From the NCBI GenBank assembly GCA_009746045.1, contig RPFO01000296.1, forward strand, positions 425,001 through 465,000: DNA of 40,000 nucleotides, in the 5' to 3' direction. The translations under genes and the position numbers were made by a program. The notes below the pieces were generated by a model. That model worked only from the letters and a program-made list of their open reading frames with translations, had not been told where the DNA came from and ran no database searches. Below, in pieces: positions 10,378-21,035 of this stretch; position 1 is the first letter of the stretch, and each line of letters begins with the position of its first letter. The stretch is from Mesostigma viride (lineage: Eukaryota > Streptophyta > Mesostigmatophyceae > Mesostigmatales > Mesostigmataceae).

Positions 10378-10875
10378 CTATTGCCGATATACAATAATTG
10401 CGGATGAAACAAGGTTGCCTACCACCACTATATTCCCCCATTCAAAATAAAGGGAAACCCGCGAGCCATTGCAGCCTAGAAAGGAGCGGTGGTTTCGCCC
10501 AAGATGGCTGATGTAGAGGACGCTGCGAAGTGCGACCTTGCGAGGATCGAAAAAGGTCACGCGAATGACCCCGCCGGTCACGCGAGTGGTCGAGTCATTA
10601 TTGCTTTGAGTCTCATTATTGGCGAAGCCCCGATTGTCACACGTGGCACTTCCATGGAATCGTGAGCAAGCTTCTGCCCCACAAAGGTCACAGCCCTGAG
10701 TCAGCACTGTCGAGATTCGAGGACGGAACAGGCGCCAACTCGCGTCACCGTCGCACCGCCTCGGGCAAGTAGAGCTTTCCTCACTGGACCCGGCTTTTTC
10801 TCCGGCATTTTCCGTCACGCCCCGTCCCTGCCCGCCTTTTCGTCGCTTGACACTGTATTTCGCGGATTTACCCAA
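10378..10875 (-). CDS. hypothetical ORF, 165 aa, divergent to the fusion gene
   Basis: It begins with a basic, lysine/arginine-rich N-terminus (MGKSAKYSVKRRKGGQGRG) and ends at VYRQ. It starts 225 bases from the ATG of the gene at 11101 and faces away, so the two could share a promoter region. No domain is recognised, and four cysteines near residues 70-95 form no known motif. It could be chance. Confidence 0.22.
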   Translation of the reverse strand: MGKSAKYSVKRRKGGQGRGVTENAGEKAGSSEESSTCPRRCDGDASWRLFRPRISTVLTQGCDLCGAEACSRFHGSATCDNRGFANNETQSNNDSTTRVTGGVIRVTFFDPRKVALRSVLYISHLGRNHRSFLGCNGSRVSLYFEWGNIVVVGNLVSSAIIVYRQ

Positions 10876-11009
10876 ATGGGCAGAAATGGCCGATGAGCAC
10901 CTTGTATTCTAGTGTATTTGAGTGCGCATTCCGCCCCGGCTTCTGCGCAGGTCCCCGCGAGGTTAATCCGGCAAGAGAGGGGCCATTTTGAAGCACCCAA
11001 GTTGCTCGT

Positions 11010-11016
11010 TATAAAA
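11010..11016 (+). promoter_or_regulatory. candidate TATA box of the nucleotidyltransferase/GHMP kinase gene
   Basis: TATAAAA occurs 85 bases before the ATG at 11101, which would leave a leader of about 55-60 bases. Supported by position and match only. Confidence 0.4.
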
Positions 11017-11100
11017 TTTATCATCAGTTTATTTGCCCCACGGCCCAGCCTATGAAGGCATTTTCAAGGTGCTAGTATTTGTGGGCTAATCGTTTCCTCA

Positions 11101-12252
11101 ATGCCGCACGTTTTTGTATCGGGCTGCTACGACATTTTACACGGGGGCCATGTCCAATTCTTCCAGGAGGCAAGAGCCATTGCCGACTCGGGGGGTGCAC
11201 AAGGAGAACTGACTGTGAGCTTCGCGAGCGAGGAAGTCTTGTGGCACCATAAGCGTAGGCGGAGCAGCATTCCCGATGAACACAAGCAAGTCCTCATAGC
11301 TGCCCTCAAGCCCGTCACGAGGTGCGTCATCGGCACGGACAGGACGCTCGGGTTGGATTTCGAGAGCCATTTTTTAAGGCTGCGGCCGGACTATCTGGTC
11401 GTAACCGAAGACGACAAGTACGGAGACATCAAACGCAAGCTCTGCACCAAAGTCGGCGCCGAGTACCGCGTGCTCCCCAAGACGCCCCCGCACTGTAAAC
11501 CCATCTCGACCACCGAGATCGTCGCCCGAATCAAGGCCCCGGACACGCTGCCTCTCCGGGTTGACTTTGCGGGCGGGTGGCTGGACGTCCCGCGCCACTC
11601 CAGGGAGGACGGCCGCATCGTCAACTGCTCCATCTCGCCGCTCGTGTCGCTCTTCGACTGGGGCCCGTACCGGCGCGAGGGCGGGCTGGGCGGGAGCGGC
11701 GCGTATGCGTTACTCTCCGGCCAGGGCAACGGCGTGGGGGCCGAGTTGGCTCTCGGTGTCGGATGGCAGGACCCCGCTGTTATCCGGGAGACCGGGCTCT
11801 GTGTCTGGGAGAGCGGTCCCGCCCCTCGTCTGCTCCTGAAACGTGACGGCGAGGAGATGCTCAAGGGCAAGATGGCCTTATTCTGGACGCCGGGCGGCCC
11901 CCACGACACGCCCAGGGTCGCCGATAACCGCCGCGACTATGACGCGATCTTCCACGCGGGGGACTTGGCAGCGCACGCGGTCGCCGCCGGTGACTACCGC
12001 CGCATGTGCCGGGCAGTCCAGCTGTCCTACGAGGCACAGCTGGGGGAGGGGATGGACCCCATTATGTCGGAGGATGACCTGTCGTGCATCCAAGGACTGT
12101 GCGCGTACAAGTACTGCGGAGGGGGCTGGGGCGGCTACGCGGTGTTCTTGTTCGAGTCAGAGGAGGACCGGTCACTGCACCTCGCGGCAGAAAGGGAGAA
12201 GGGCAAGCGTGCTGACTGGCTGGTCGTCGAGCCATACATACAGCAGGCTTGA
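11101..12252 (+). CDS. bifunctional nucleotidyltransferase-GHMP kinase fusion (predicted sugar activation enzyme)
   Basis: The product is an intronless 383-residue protein. Residues 1-145 are a cytidylyltransferase-like Rossmann domain: FVSGCYDILHGGHVQFF carries the HxGH nucleotide-binding motif (H14-H17), IPDEHKQVLI follows, and ISTTEI (135-140) is the family's C-terminal substrate motif. Residues 150-383 are GHMP kinase: LPLRVDFAGGWLDVP (150-164) as motif 1, GLGGSGAYA (195-203 region) as the phosphate-binding loop, and CGGGWGGYAVF (339-349) as motif 3. Family knowledge suggests a sugar is phosphorylated at C1 and then joined to a nucleotide, as in heptose or fucose salvage, probably in the cytosol; the sugar is unknown. 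Bacterial HldE combines the same two activities with a PfkB kinase. The kinase half is shorter than stand-alone GHMP kinases (about 320-350 aa). High GC and lack of introns, beside an intron-rich gene, fit horizontal acquisition (inference). Confidence 0.8.
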   Translation: MPHVFVSGCYDILHGGHVQFFQEARAIADSGGAQGELTVSFASEEVLWHHKRRRSSIPDEHKQVLIAALKPVTRCVIGTDRTLGLDFESHFLRLRPDYLVVTEDDKYGDIKRKLCTKVGAEYRVLPKTPPHCKPISTTEIVARIKAPDTLPLRVDFAGGWLDVPRHSREDGRIVNCSISPLVSLFDWGPYRREGGLGGSGAYALLSGQGNGVGAELALGVGWQDPAVIRETGLCVWESGPAPRLLLKRDGEEMLKGKMALFWTPGGPHDTPRVADNRRDYDAIFHAGDLAAHAVAAGDYRRMCRAVQLSYEAQLGEGMDPIMSEDDLSCIQGLCAYKYCGGGWGGYAVFLFESEEDRSLHLAAEREKGKRADWLVVEPYIQQA

Positions 12253-12402
12253 TTATCGAGATGTGCATACAGGAGGCGTAAGTTAGGGCCTTAGCTGTAT
12301 CACCTTGACTTTATTGCCTCGCAGCGAAGCCTGTGTCAATGAGACACCCAAACGAATGTATGCCCAGCATGCATGAGTCTTCAAGCCCGGTAAACGAGAC
12401 GT
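12253..12402. other. 3' flank of the fusion gene
   Basis: Short downstream region. No clear polyadenylation signal was recognised. Confidence 0.3.
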
Positions 12403-12680
12403 ACACTGAGTACGGAGTACTATGCTAATCTCATTAGAAAAATAATTACGTAAAAGTTTAAACAAACAACAAATATCGTCTGCATCATGCCCCAACCATG
12501 TAGCACTAGATGGGGATAAAATCCTCATCCGAGCTGTCCTCTACTGTAATGGCAAACGAGGCGGTAGTGTAGCGGCTATCCTCAGGGGCAATGACCTCTA
12601 CCTGCGGACTTCTACCCCGGCTAGCAATCGGCCGCGGGGGCCATGGGGAGACAAGAGGATCATACCCTCAGGACGGTGCT
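12403..12680 (+). mobile_element. solo arm of the long-inverted-repeat element
   Basis: From GGAGTACTATGCTAATCTC through CAAATATCGTCTGCATCATG and GAGGCGGTAGTGTAGCGGC to GGTGCTTATCGCAG, this matches both arms of the element at 23713-24945. Only one arm is present, ending where a HAL1-like fragment begins. Confidence 0.7.
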
Positions 12681-12687
12681 TATCGCA

Positions 12688-12934
12688 GTTCATAACTGCG
12701 TTGGGAGTATACGGAACACATGTATATCCCTGAGAAGGTGCATATATTTTTTTATACAATCTGGGCTACAACCTACAGGTGGGGGATGTAAACAGCCACC
12801 TACTCTGGGTGCACAAGGTGCACCTGCACCACCATGATGTATCATACCCTAAGGCCTGGCATGGGGTGGAAGATTCGATTATGGCTTGGCAATAGCTAGG
12901 GCATGGCCTCTCTAGTGATTACCTAAGTGCTTTT
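12688..12934 (-). mobile_element. truncated HAL1-like 3' end
   Basis: Minus-orientation 3'UTR fragment recognisable by ATAACTGCGTTGGGAG, CCCTGAGAAGG and GGTGCACCTGCACCACC. It is more diverged than copies 1 and 2, so probably old. It directly abuts the 5' end of copy 3. Confidence 0.7.
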
Positions 12935-14542
12935 CCACGAGCCACGAGGTAGCCATGGCTGACGGCGGAGCTCATAACTTTCACGTTTGAGCACCGAATT
13001 CGGCTGTGAACATCAATATCGCTCCGTCTTTCTAAGACGCACATGCTGATATAATTTTCCGAAGCTAATACGCAATATATTCATGACGAGCAAACGCCCC
13101 TCGACGCAACGCAGCCTGGCGGCTGCTCTCGGCCATGAAAATACGTCTGCAGCTTCGCCAGATGTCAGGTCCGGCAGGCAGCGGTGACACTAGTCGCGCA
13201 CTGGTGGTCGCCCCGAACCCTCCCCCGGGATTAATGCCTCGCCATCTGCATCGCCTGATCCTAAACGCAGCCGCTCAGCCGACAAAACAGGAGGGTTTTC
13301 ACGCCCCACAGAACCGCGCTTTCGGCCCCAACCTTTCAAGGTCGACGATCACGACTGGACTAACATGTCCCCGGCAACTGCTCTGCATTGCATCTTCTGG
13401 GGGGACTTCGCCTCGCTTTCCGACCTGTGCCTCCATCTCCACGACATCAATCGCCTCCTCCTCCCGGACGGCAAAGTTTGGTTAAACACCGACACTCTGC
13501 TCCGGGCTGCGCCCGCCCCCAACTCAACCACACCATTCTCAACTCCCTTCTCCAGCGCTCTGATCGTGGCGAGTCTGATCTGGGCTCCATCCATCTCCGC
13601 CCCCACACTCCGTTCCATCCTTACGGAAGCCTTCCACGGCAGCACGTGACCCCCCCTGCTACCGATGTGGCAGCACTGCCAGGCGGCACGCTGGCTGCTG
13701 AGCTTCCTCACCTTTCCACCACCGTCGCCTCCGCCTCCACTGCCATTTCCGCCTCCACTGCCGACATCACGGCCCAGCTCCTCGACCTCGACCAGCGCCT
13801 CCAAGCCACCGCCACCGCCCTTGAGCACTTGCATGACACCGCAGGCCTCACCGCCCAGGCGGTGAAGGAATTAAATCGCTGCGGCCAGCCGGCATCTGCT
13901 GGCCCGGCCAGTGATGCTCCCTCCACCTGGGCGGACATGCTTAAGCATCACACAACCTCCACCACCTCCACCATCGCGGCACAGCTCAAGCAACATTGAA
14001 GCCCTCGACCTTCGCGAGGAGGACGACATCACGTACCCAGCGCAGCCAATGTCATCGTCAAGCACTTTGACCAGCCGGTAGGTGAGACCTCGACGAGCCT
14101 TCTCACGGCATTTAAGCGCGACATTCTTGCCCCCATGCAACTCACTGCATGGTGAGCTGCGGATGTCGGCTGTCCGCCTCCCACGCGCGCGGGGTAAGGC
14201 TGGCCCGGCACCCGTGCTCAGGACTCACCTAGTTCAAGTACATGGCGGACAAGCTGCCGTTCCTTAAATGCCGCAAGAAGCTCTCGGGGTCTCGCTTCAC
14301 GCTGGACGACGACTTGACCCTGGCCCAGCAACAGCGGCGACGCGAGCTATGGCGGACCTACCTTCAGCTCCGGCACCGTAGCGCAGGGGGGAAGCCGGTA
14401 TACTACATTACTACTGGAGCGGGGGGCGGTCATCCACGTTGACCACAAGCCATGGCAGGCCGGCCTCCTGCCACCTCAGACTAGGGAATATATACCAGCA
14501 GTGTAGATTAGTCAGGCTTAGCCTAGCATGTGGCCCACGCAC
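12935..14542 (+). mobile_element. HAL1-like ORF1-only LINE, copy 3 (plus strand), diverged
   Basis: The 5' end CCACGAGCCACGAGGTAGCC matches copies 1 and 2, followed by the same 5'UTR. The ORF starts at 13083 (MTSKRPSTQRSLAAALG). The usual 3'UTR is mostly missing: after about 14520 the sequence meets the tail of copy 4, so the two copies stand tail to tail. No target duplication was found. Confidence 0.75.
13083..14442 (+). pseudogene. L1 ORF1-like protein of HAL1-like copy 3, several frameshifts
   Basis: Fragments in all three frames recover the family protein: the N-terminus at 13083, LHLHDINRLLLPDGK near 13440, then one continuous frame (13388-13999) across the linker that is broken in copies 1 and 2 (ASTADITAQLLDLDQRL, HDTAGLTAQAVKELN, WADMLKHHTTSTTST), and FTLDDDLTLAQQQRRRELW near 14300. 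The open linker here argues that the ancestral ORF was a single reading frame. Confidence 0.65.
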
Positions 14543-17500
14543 ATTAATTAATTAATTAGGAACATAACTCCGTTGGGAGTATCTGTAGCACACAGCCCAG
14601 CCAGAGAAGGGGCATACGAGCCTATAATACATTCTAAGCTTCTTCCTGCAAGGGTGGGAATGTAAACAACACTTGCTCTAGTAGGTGCACTAGGGCACCT
14701 GCACCACCCAGAGTCTCGGGCAACACCCAGCTATAAGGGGAGCTCGTCATAGGTGGGGAAGATCAGCATAGCTATACAAGAGCTAGGGCATGCATGGCTT
14801 CTCAGCAGAGAGTGACTCCCTGCATGGGCACTGCATAATAATGAATAAAGCTAGGCATCATCTGGAGTGTGGCTCATCATAGGCACACATGTACATGACT
14901 AAAAATGCTAGGCCTCAGCTGGTATAGTGCCTGCTGTAGTAGGCGGGCATGTACAAGGCCACGGTCTAACTATTCTACACTACTGCTGCTGTATTCCCCT
15001 ATAGGCTGGGGCGTCTGGAGTACGTCGCTGGGGCCGCCGTGGTCGAGGGGGCCGTCGCGTGCCAGGGCTTGTGGCCGACGTAGATGGCCGCCCCCTTCCA
15101 GTACACCGGCTGGCCCGCCTTAATTGGTCTGCCGGAGCTGGAGCTAGGTCGGCCATGCATAGCTCCCGTCGCCGTTGTTGCTGCGCCAGGGTCAAGTCGT
15201 CGTCCACGGTGAAGGGAGTTTTCTCGAGCCGCTTGTGGCGTCTGCATGAGAAACGAAATCTTGTCCGATGGCGGGCTCTCAAAGATGAGAAGAAGCGGAG
15301 GCGCCCCTGCCTTACCCCGCACGCCGGGGGAGGCGGTGGGCGGTCAGCTTAATCTCACCAAGAAGGCCCGCATGCGTGCAAGGATTTTGCTCTCAAACGC
15401 ACGTGCAAGCTTCTCGGAATTCTCACCTTCCTCCATGTCGAAGTTCTTGAGTATGGCGTTGAGGCTGCGCAGCTTGGCGAGCTCGGCCTCCTCGCGGAGG
15501 TCAAGCGTCTGCCGCTGGAGCTGGGCTGCGACGGCGGAGGTGGTGGAGGTGGTGTGTTGCTTAATGAGCATGTCCGCCCAGGTCGTGATGGGAGGAGCAT
15601 CGCCGGCCAGGCCAGCTGGGGCTGGCTTGGCGGCAACTGAATGTCCTTCACTGCTTGGGCGGTGAGGCCTGCAGTGTTCTGCAGGACCTCGATAGCGATG
15701 GCATTGTTCTTAAGACGCTGGTCGATGTCGAGGAGCTGGGCTTTGATGTCGGCGGTGCATGGAGGTGGAGGTGGCAGTGGAGGTGGAGGCGAGGAGGGTG
15801 GAGGTGGAGGTGGCCGTGGTGGAAATGTGAGGGAGCTCAGTAGCCCGAGCGTGCCGCCCATTGCCGCCACATCTGCGGCAAGAGGGGTCACGTGCTGCTG
15901 AAAGGCTTCCGTGAGGATGGAGCGGTATGTGGCTGCGGAGATGGTGGGGGCTCCAGATCTCGCCGTCAGACTTCGTCAGCAGGGAACAGAGAATCATGTG
16001 CTGAAGCTCGGGCCGGGGGTAAAAGCCCGTCAGCAGCAGGTCGCGGCTCTGTTTAACCCGTGTTTTTTTACAACGCGATACATCGCGTTGTAGGGTTAGA
16101 ACGCGATGTATCGCGTTGTAATCTGACACGTGGCAAACCTATTAAACATGCGATTTTTGGTCTGAAACTTTCAAGATAGGTCAGAAACATCTCATAGAAT
16201 TCAAGAAAAAATCCTGGTATTTTTGGTATTTTTTTTGTGACAGCTGCAAACAAATATGTACCACTGAAATCAGGCATTTTCGCGGGACGAAGGTGAAGAC
16301 GACGGCGATGGCGGCAGGTAGATCTCGCCAGTTTTCGCGCGAATTTCAGTGGCTGTTGGGTAGCACGACCATGATGATGCGTTCAAAGGTTGATAATTAG
16401 GTTTCTACGAGTTTGTTGAGGTACTGGGGCAAAGGAAACGTAGTTTTTTCCAGTTTCTCACCCAACTTTCATGCGGAAACCCTGGAAACCGGCATACATA
16501 TTATTACGTCAAGACTCGGGTCTGCTGCGGCACCATGCTTGGTATTTCCATGGTGTTTCGACTTCTTAACACATGTTTATTCATTCCGAACGCCCGGACT
16601 CTCGGCTAAACCGAGATTTGTGCAGACTTTTATCGGGTAGCTCCGGGCATGATGGTGCCTGCAAATAGCGTAAGGCGTGACCGTGGCTATTGCTACGGTA
16701 TGCTATATTTTCCTGGAAATGGCCTCTGCCACCGGCTCAATAGTGCTTGCAGGCGTAAGTATATCGTGTTTCTACCTAGTTTCTGCCAGTTTTCCACTTA
16801 TTTCTACCGACCTCTGCCCAGCCTCTCTAAGACCGCCATCCTACTCGACGTTGCTTGCATGTCAGCCATAGCAGGTTGCAGTTGTGCAGTATTTAGGTGC
16901 TGTATACGTCGTCAAGCCGTGCATATATCGTGAGGATTGGATGTTGATGGTTTATACTGCGTTGATTGTGCAAGAAGATCAGCTGGGTGCCCATAATCAT
17001 GGTGTATAATCATGTGTTGTTAGCATCTTGCCACCATTTGCTAGCATGCATTCCAGCGTCATCTTTGCCTGCATGTAAGCTCATGGATCACTCAACCTAT
17101 CCAAGCCTTGCATTACACGTGCCTCTTTCTTTCAGTATTGCACGCGTTATGGAATGAAAACCCAGCACCTCCATTCCCACGAGGCATGTGCTCAACACGT
17201 TGTGAGAGTGGATGATGCTTTGGCTATGGCTGCCTGATTCAGTCATATTAGGTCATCCAGTCATGATGTTTGATGCATGTTTGATGCAGTATAACTTATA
17301 CAACACCTATTTTCAACGTTTTGACCCTCCAAGCTCACTATGGCCCCGTTTATGGGGCTCGGGTCGTTGCGTAATGTTGTCAAGGGCTCTCATGTTTCCC
17401 ACTGCGTTGTACTGCGTTGTAATTGTGATGCTAATGAAAAATAGCTCCAGTGGCCCAATGGGCCTGAGTTTTGTTTCACAGAGCCTGCATATGTTGCCCA

Positions 17501-18344
17501 TAGCTCGTGCAAGAAGCCAGATTTTTTTCATGAACCATTTGTGAATAAGCACATGACTTGTGACCTAGGGTCAAGAAATCGCGGTCATGGTCAGACCCCC
17601 CTGTATTCAAACCAGTGTATCTCTCTAATGAATAAGCATTTTGTAGGTCTGAGTAGCTCAAAAAATCCTTTGATTTATGGGCTTTCAGGAAAGTATATAC
17701 ATGACCATGAAAAAAAATTTTCCTTAGGTGCTATACGCGTTCTAAAAAAAGCTTACAACGCGATATATCGCGTTCTAATTAAAAAAACACGGGTTAAAAT
17801 CAGTGCCGTCAAATTCCAGTAGGCGGCGGATGCTGTGAAGGTAGAGGCACAGCTCAAGAAGCGAGGCGTAGTCCCCGAAGAAAATGCAATGCAGAAGTGA
17901 CCGGAGAAATGTTGTTGTACCAGTCGTGATCGTCGGCATGGAAGGAGTGCAGCTTGAAACGCGGTTCGATCGCGTGGCCGGAAAGGATGAGCGGCTGCGT
18001 ACGTTAGGGTCTGGCCGGAGGCCGATGGCGAGGCCGCGGAGGGAGCCGTCGAGTGAACCACTAACGCTTGGCTCATAGGGTCACCGTTGCCTGCGAGGCC
18101 GGGAGGCAAAGCTGTAGCCGGAGCTGCAGGCGTTACTATTTGCTTGGCTCATCGCAGCTTCCAAACTGCGATTCGTCGAGTACGTTGCGTTTGCTCGACG
18201 TAATAATATTGCGTAATAGCTTAAAGGAAAATTATATCAGCATGTGCGTCGTAGAAAGACGCGTCGACTGTGATATTCACGGATATATTCGGTGCTCAAA
18301 CGTGAAATTTATGAGCTGGAGCCGCCGTCAGCCATGGCTACCCG
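14543..18344 (-). mobile_element. HAL1-like ORF1-only LINE, copy 4, split by a piggyBac-like insertion
   Basis: Minus orientation, from an ATTA tail (14543-14558) through the family 3'UTR and ORF1 3' part (14999-16052). It is interrupted at 16053-17797 and resumes with the ORF1 5' part and 5'UTR to about 18344. The coding sequence carries several small insertions that look like 2-4 base duplications (for example near 15125, 15245 and 15355) and multiple frameshifts. Removing the insert rejoins family ORF1 sequence across the TTAA. Confidence 0.75.
16057..17793. mobile_element. piggyBac-like non-autonomous transposon 1 (1737 bp)
   Basis: TTAA is present at both edges (16053-16056 and 17794-17797). 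The element starts CCCGTGTTTTTTTA, and its other end is the inverse of the same 14 bases. TTAA duplication with CCC-starting inverted ends is the piggyBac hallmark. Inside the left end are two near-palindromes of the form AACGCGATRYATCGCGTT (about 16071-16088 and 16101-16118), and inside the right end one more (17758-17775). The interior has only short ORFs and no recognisable DDD transposase, so it would need an enzyme supplied in trans. It interrupts the ORF1 of HAL1-like copy 4 and is therefore younger. Confidence 0.75.
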
Positions 18345-18930
18345 ACTACAATACGCTTCCGCGGACACCTTTTTCAGCGGGGAAAGTGCCCCCGGGCTTC
18401 CGGGGCAAATTCAGCAAGCGCTGCGGAACTTAGATACTAAAATTTCGTTTTTGGTTCGTACCGTACAGCCAATCATTTTGCGCCCGGATCAAATTGTGAT
18501 CTGGGCACTGAACACGAAAATTTCAGCGGAACGTACGAAACACCAACGCAACTACAGAAAATTTTCAGTGACGAAACTGTAGTACCGTGTACCAAGCAAA
18601 ATGTAGTAGGACTTTGCTAAATTCACGTTCGGAATTTTTCCCCGCAAGATTCCCCCGCAAGATTCCCCCGCACGATTCCCCCCGCTAGGTTCAGGCTCCA
18701 GTCGATGCTCGCCAAATGGCGCAAAAAAAGAAACATATGTTAAAATCAACGGTGCGAATCCTCGTTACCGCTCGGGTAACATTCTCACTCATTTCGCGTC
18801 TCCTACGAACCGTATTGTAGTCGTGGCTCGCTTGATGGTGCTGGTGATATATGGCCGGCATATCACCATCATATCGTGGCCCACGCCGGCATGTGCGCCC
18901 ATAATGGCCCCCATGCATGGATGATGCCTT
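18345..18930. other. no gene seen
   Basis: A short tandem run of CAAGATTCCCCCG-type units lies at 18642-18685, and a small palindrome lies near 18848-18872 (ATATGGCCGGCATATCACCA). The ORF at 18292-18582 begins in the retroelement 5'UTR and shows no known domain. Confidence 0.35.
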
Positions 18931-18980
18931 CAACATTTAGCCAAGCCATGCCTATAATGGGACTTCCCATGGATGTTGCA
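18931..18980 (+). mobile_element. left half of the older repeat, target of transposon 2
   Basis: Contains TTTAGCCAAGCCATGCCTAT and CCCATGGATGTTGCA, matching 4816-4890 in reverse. It continues at 20693 after the inserted element. Confidence 0.7.
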
Positions 18981-18984
18981 TTAA

Positions 18985-20688
18985 CCCTTAAACCGTACTC
19001 GGTCCGTTTTAGTGGACTGAGTTTTTCTCAGTCCTATTAAACGGACCGAGTTTGTGGCAGAACTAGCTATAATTCTAGCATACTTTTGAATATTCTGTTT
19101 GGACCAGCTTCGAGATCTAGATTTGTACTTTCACGTACACCCCTGGTTTGCTACTTTTGGACACCTGGACAGGGACCTATGGTCAAGGAAAGTAGGGGGG
19201 GTACCATGGCCAAACGAGGACGACGTGAATAAAAATTATTCACGTCCGCGGCTATGGTGGCACAAACAACTGACTGGGGCGAGAGCATGGCTTGACGTAT
19301 TCGACTGAAACTTTGTAGACATCATCCCTAGGTCTTGTAAATGCTATTTGCCTAGCCATGCAACATTTACAAATGCCTAGATATGTCTCGAGGTTATGTG
19401 GCGGCGCAGCAAATCGCGTGAGCAGCCAGGCGATGACAGTGCAAGCTGTACTTGTTGCTTGGCAGAAAATGTTCGGATTTTTGCGTATGGATGAGTTATT
19501 TACGTCGTTCCTAGCACAGTTGACCATCAATGGCGGCCAGGACATGCTTGCGGCTACGTTCGTCGGGTGGGCGTGCTAGCTCCTGCAAACAAGGTAATCT
19601 GCGGTTTCGACCAGGTACGTTTTAGCCTTTTATCATGTCTCAGTGACCGCGCATGTGTCATATATTGTTTCGATACCAGACTCGGGGCTATAATCGAAGC
19701 TTTATGACTGTCTTTTTGTTGTTTTATTGCTTCTGTGCATAGGCTTGTGATGGTTGGGTAGTAATGTTACCTCGGCCAGATTTTGGACGAGTTTTGACTG
19801 CTTTTAGCGTATGCTACAACATGAATGTCGGTATAACGACAGATATCGTTTGTAATAATGTTCAGTGTGATGATACGATGCTTTCCGTTGCTTAAACAAC
19901 TCAGGACGAGTGTTTTTCTGCCCAGTTCTAGGCATGCATGCTGGCCAAGTCCGCCTTCTTTTTGTGTGTTTGCTGTGTGTTAGAGACATAGAGATGCCTG
20001 GGATCTGCTTGCATTTAAGCATCAGCAAGTTGCTAATTTTGTTTCTTTCCTTTTTCCTTGTATTTTGAAGTTGTTTGTAGCGTATAGGGTACGTTGGTAA
20101 TAAGCTCCTTGCATGTGCCTTCTACGCGTGCTTTCTGCCCAATGGCACTAGATTTACAGTATTATATAGCATGAGCTGCTGTTTTATATGCTGGAAATGT
20201 GTTGGAGGATGCATGTGTGGCCAGCTATGATGTTTTATGCCACATTGGGATAGGAAACCAAAACGGTAGTGCTAGCCACCCCCCCAAAAAAACTCAGTCC
20301 TATTAAACGGACTGAGCTATTTTGGGATTTTTGCTAGCTAGCTTGTGCAGTTCTGTAGCATGTCATGTTGTGAATGCATTGATGGCATGCCTGTGATATA
20401 AAGTAACTGCCTTTGAAATTCCAGGGCCTATATATTTGTGTAAGTGGTCCATATTGCATGATGTATGTCTCAAACCCCATTTTTCCGTACCCCCCTGGGG
20501 TTGGTGCTATTTATAGCACCCAAAAGTCATAGATATGGGACCGGTGACATGTCCCCAAAGAAATTCAACATAAATGCATGCTTGGTACCAAGGGGTGGCC
20601 AGAAATTGTTTTTAGGCCATACACAACAAATGTGCAAAGATGTGCAACTCAGTCCGTTTTTTAGGACTGAGTTGCTACGGTTTAAGGG
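18985..20688. mobile_element. piggyBac-like non-autonomous transposon 2 (1704 bp)
   Basis: TTAA flanks it at 18981-18984 and 20689-20692. The inverted ends are CCCTTAAACCGTA, 13 bases, perfect. Hairpin-forming modules with CTCAGTCC and GGACTGAG arms lie just inside the left end (19005-19053), at 20292-20320, and just inside the right end (20647-20672). ORFs of 69 and 73 residues (19099-19308, 19358-19579) are not recognised as transposase. The uninterrupted target sequence survives at 4801-4890, with a single TTAA at 4813-4816, which supports precise TTAA insertion. Confidence 0.82.
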
Positions 20689-20692
20689 TTAA

Positions 20693-21035
20693 GAATTTAG
20701 CCATGCTATGCCTATCTATGCAGAGAGATGCTCTCTGTTGAGAAGCCATGCCCTAGCTCTTGTATAGCCATGATGATCTTCCTCCCCCATGCCGGGATCC
20801 CCTTAGTTGGGTTGAACCCGAGACAGCTGCCATGGTGGTGCCGGTGCCCTTGAGGCACCTAGAGCAAGTGTTGCTTACATTCCACTCTTGCAGGAAGTAT
20901 CCCAGAATTGCAGGAAGTAGCCATATACCCCTTCTCCGGGATATGACGATATGTGCTACAATTGTACTCCCAACGGAGTTGCATATGTTACTAATTAGTG
21001 TGGGTTAATTAGTATGGGTTAATTAGTTGATTAAT
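20693..21035 (+). mobile_element. truncated HAL1-like 3' end (plus orientation)
   Basis: Continuation of the older repeat. It runs through GAGAAGCCATGCCCTAGC, GCCATGATGATCTTCC and CACCTAGAGCAAGTGTTGC to CCCAACGGAGTT and a tail of TTAATTAGT units (to about 21035). The same unit in inverse order occurs at 2562-2831 plus 4798-4900. Confidence 0.75.

Noticed and set aside
11127-11909. Antisense ORFs of 70-172 codons over the fusion gene
   Set aside because: Shadows caused by high GC; the plus-strand frame carries all recognised motifs.
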